Shown in pieces: positions 7,351 through 8,111 of a stretch of DNA of 8,111 nt (position 1 is its first letter; every line of letters begins with the position of its first letter). The notes beneath the pieces were generated by a model. It made no database searches. It was given only the letters and a program-made list of their open reading frames with translations, and was not told the origin of the DNA. Source of the DNA: Alphaproteobacteria bacterium (GTDB lineage: Bacteria > Pseudomonadota > Alphaproteobacteria > UBA9219); NCBI GenBank assembly GCA_028693775.1, contig JAQUUS010000057.1, forward strand, positions 1 to 8,111. Direction: 5' to 3'. The translations under genes were made by a program, and so were the position numbers.

Positions 7351-7355
7351 CACCT
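7351..7355 (-). promoter_or_regulatory. Ribosome binding site that decides the export-protein start
   Basis: AGGTG on the minus strand lies six bases before the ATG at 7344. It supports this start over the in-frame ATG at 7407 and fits a leader of about 25 bases from the promoter upstream. Confidence 0.75.
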
Positions 7356-7375
7356 GAGGTTTCGTCGTTTGCCGC

Positions 7376-7403
7376 ATTATAGTTGCTTCTTGGACAGCAG
7401 CAA
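7376..7403 (-). promoter_or_regulatory. Sigma-70-type promoter of the leftward EPS operon
   Basis: On the minus strand a perfect -10 TATAAT (7381-7376) follows a -35 TTGCTG (7403-7398) after a 16-base spacer. The start of transcription should fall near 7369, about 25 bases before the export-protein ATG. It is the best-matching promoter seen in the window and sits at the head of the six-gene leftward run. Confidence 0.7.
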
Positions 7404-7404
7404 C
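7382..7404. repeat. Inverted repeat GTTGCT-N11-AGCAAC, candidate operator between divergent promoters
   Basis: Two perfect 6-base arms (7382-7387 and 7399-7404) with an 11-base centre form a dyad centred at 7393. One arm covers the -35 hexamer of the leftward promoter and the other covers the -35-like TTGCTT of a possible rightward promoter. Centre-to-centre spacing of 17 bases is longer than the 10-11 typical of one helical turn, so either a regulator with a wide footprint or the symmetry of the promoter pair itself could explain it. Confidence 0.4.
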
Positions 7405-7410
7405 CATAAA
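7383..7410 (+). promoter_or_regulatory. Possible rightward promoter for the AAA ATPase gene
   Basis: TTGCTT (7383-7388), a 16-base spacer and CATAAA (7405-7410) form a weak sigma-70-like promoter facing right. It would give a leader of about 80 bases. TATACA at 7431-7436 is another possible -10 but has no good -35. The match is modest and the call rests largely on position. Confidence 0.3.
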
Positions 7411-7499
7411 ACCTGCGATTGGCGGGCCTTTATACAGAATATCTCTACCGACACAAGCGTACTTGCGAGATTAAGCGGAGGCAGGTAAAAAATAGGTTT

Positions 7500-8111
7500 A
7501 TGTACAACAAATTTTTCGGCCTGTCGGGGAAGCCGTTCTCGCTCCTCCCGGACGGTGAAGCTGTTTTTCCCAGCAAGCGACATCGCAGGGCCATGACGCT
7601 TCTTGAATATGGTATTGAATCCCAAGCCGGGTTCGTCGTCATCAGCGGCGAAGTCGGCGCGGGAAAAACGACCGTTGTCCGCCGCTTTCTCAAGAGCGCC
7701 AGGAGCGATCTGGTAATCGGCGTTATCGTTAATCCGAGCGCATCGACCGGAAAGTTGATGGACTGGATTGTCAACGCGTTCGAAATCAAGAAAAGCGGCT
7801 TGTCGGATACGGACCTTTACAACTCCATTGTCGATTTTCTTCTCGCGCAATACGCCCTTGGGAAGAGATGCGTTCTTGTCGTCGATGAAGCGCAGAACCT
7901 TACGCCTCCGATGCTTGAAGATTTGCGCATGCTCTCCAACGTCAACAACGAAAAAGACATGCTGCTCCAAATTGTCCTTCTGGGACAGCCGGAGTTTCTC
8001 GAAACCCTTAAAAAACCGGAACTCAGGCAATTCGTTCAGCGCATTACAGTCCACAGCCATCTCGATCCCCTGACGGCACCGGAATGCTCTGCCTATATTC
8101 GCTATCGCTTG
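7500..8111 (+). CDS. XrtA-associated AAA ATPase, ExeA/GspA-like (partial, C-terminus outside window)
   Basis: There are 204 codons open to the right edge. The start MYNKFFGLSGKPFSLLPD is the hallmark opening of ExeA-like ATPases. The ATPase core follows: GEVGAGKT Walker A (50-57), VLVVDEAQNL with Walker B (125-130), LLGQPEF (160-166, sensor region) and RQFVQRI with a probable arginine finger (R176 or R181). ExeA/GspA proteins drive assembly of envelope secretion structures. The XrtA-linked group (TIGR03015-like) occurs beside EPS/exosortase genes, but its precise role is not established. Shine-Dalgarno choice is poor: AGG at 7494-7496 is only three bases from the ATG, and AGGT at 7483-7486 is thirteen away, so translation may be weak. 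Nevertheless the start agrees with the family. It is transcribed away from the export operon and probably opens a second operon to the right. Confidence 0.9.
   Translation, partial: MYNKFFGLSGKPFSLLPDGEAVFPSKRHRRAMTLLEYGIESQAGFVVISGEVGAGKTTVVRRFLKSARSDLVIGVIVNPSASTGKLMDWIVNAFEIKKSGLSDTDLYNSIVDFLLAQYALGKRCVLVVDEAQNLTPPMLEDLRMLSNVNNEKDMLLQIVLLGQPEFLETLKKPELRQFVQRITVHSHLDPLTAPECSAYIRYRL

Noticed and set aside
7345..7407. Upstream ATG at 7407 for the export protein, adding 21 residues
   Set aside because: It would place a polar stretch before a normal signal peptide, has the TATAAT promoter within it, and AGGTG serves the 7344 start.
7419..7436. TTGGCGGGCCTTTATACA as a sigma-54 or sigma-70 promoter facing right
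   Set aside because: There is no TTGC at the -12 position for sigma-54, and the spacing between TTGGCG and TATACA is far too short for sigma-70.
7454..7465. CAAG-CGTA-CTTG inverted repeat in the divergent region
   Set aside because: Arms of four bases are expected by chance in a region of this length and do not line up with a promoter element.
7377..8060. Minus-strand open frame of 227 codons
   Set aside because: Antisense to the AAA ATPase, which has intact Walker A and B motifs; the reverse product shows no family features and its end overlaps the promoter region.

Overview
This window is part of an exopolysaccharide (EPS) synthesis and export locus of the type found beside exosortase A (the XrtA/PEP-CTERM system) in Gram-negative bacteria. 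It codes for a periplasmic polysaccharide export protein, an outer-membrane beta-barrel and a lipoprotein, so the host has two membranes. The gene set suggests a proteobacterium. Base composition looks close to 50% GC by eye, and I cannot name the organism. No rRNA, tRNA, CRISPR array, insertion sequence or prophage gene is visible. Coding density is high, with no gene-free stretch above about 155 bases.

Layout. Six genes run leftward on the minus strand from a divergent promoter region near 7345-7499. In order they are: a short polysaccharide export (OPX/Wza-like) protein (7344-6772); a Ser/Thr/Tyr-rich outer-membrane beta-barrel (6747-5593); a large Wzz/GumC-type chain-length determinant (5547-3811); a BY-kinase-like ATPase (3790-3008); a bifunctional GDP-mannose pyrophosphorylase/phosphomannose isomerase (2993-1551); and a TPR-repeat lipoprotein resembling PrsT, which runs off the left edge (1451-1). 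The first five are separated by only 14-45 bases and look like one operon. A 99-base gap precedes the lipoprotein gene. On the plus strand an ExeA/GspA-like AAA ATPase of the XrtA-associated type starts at 7500 and runs off the right edge.

How the parts fit. The guanylyltransferase supplies GDP-mannose. The chain-length protein and its ATPase partner control polymerisation at the inner membrane. The export protein and the beta-barrel probably form the periplasmic and outer-membrane part of the exit route. The TPR lipoprotein is a likely assembly scaffold. The divergent ATPase belongs to the same conserved gene set, but its job is not established. No exosortase, glycosyltransferase, Wzx/Wzy or PEP-CTERM substrate lies in the window; they are expected in the flanks.

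Nothing here is a wholly unknown system. The points most worth a second look are: the divergent promoter region, which has a perfect TATAAT and a dyad over both -35 regions; the kinase, which lacks a C-terminal tyrosine cluster and has an altered P-loop; the export protein, which lacks a lipobox and sits next to a barrel gene; and a duplicated YGPEHPDV motif exactly 50 residues apart in the chain-length protein.
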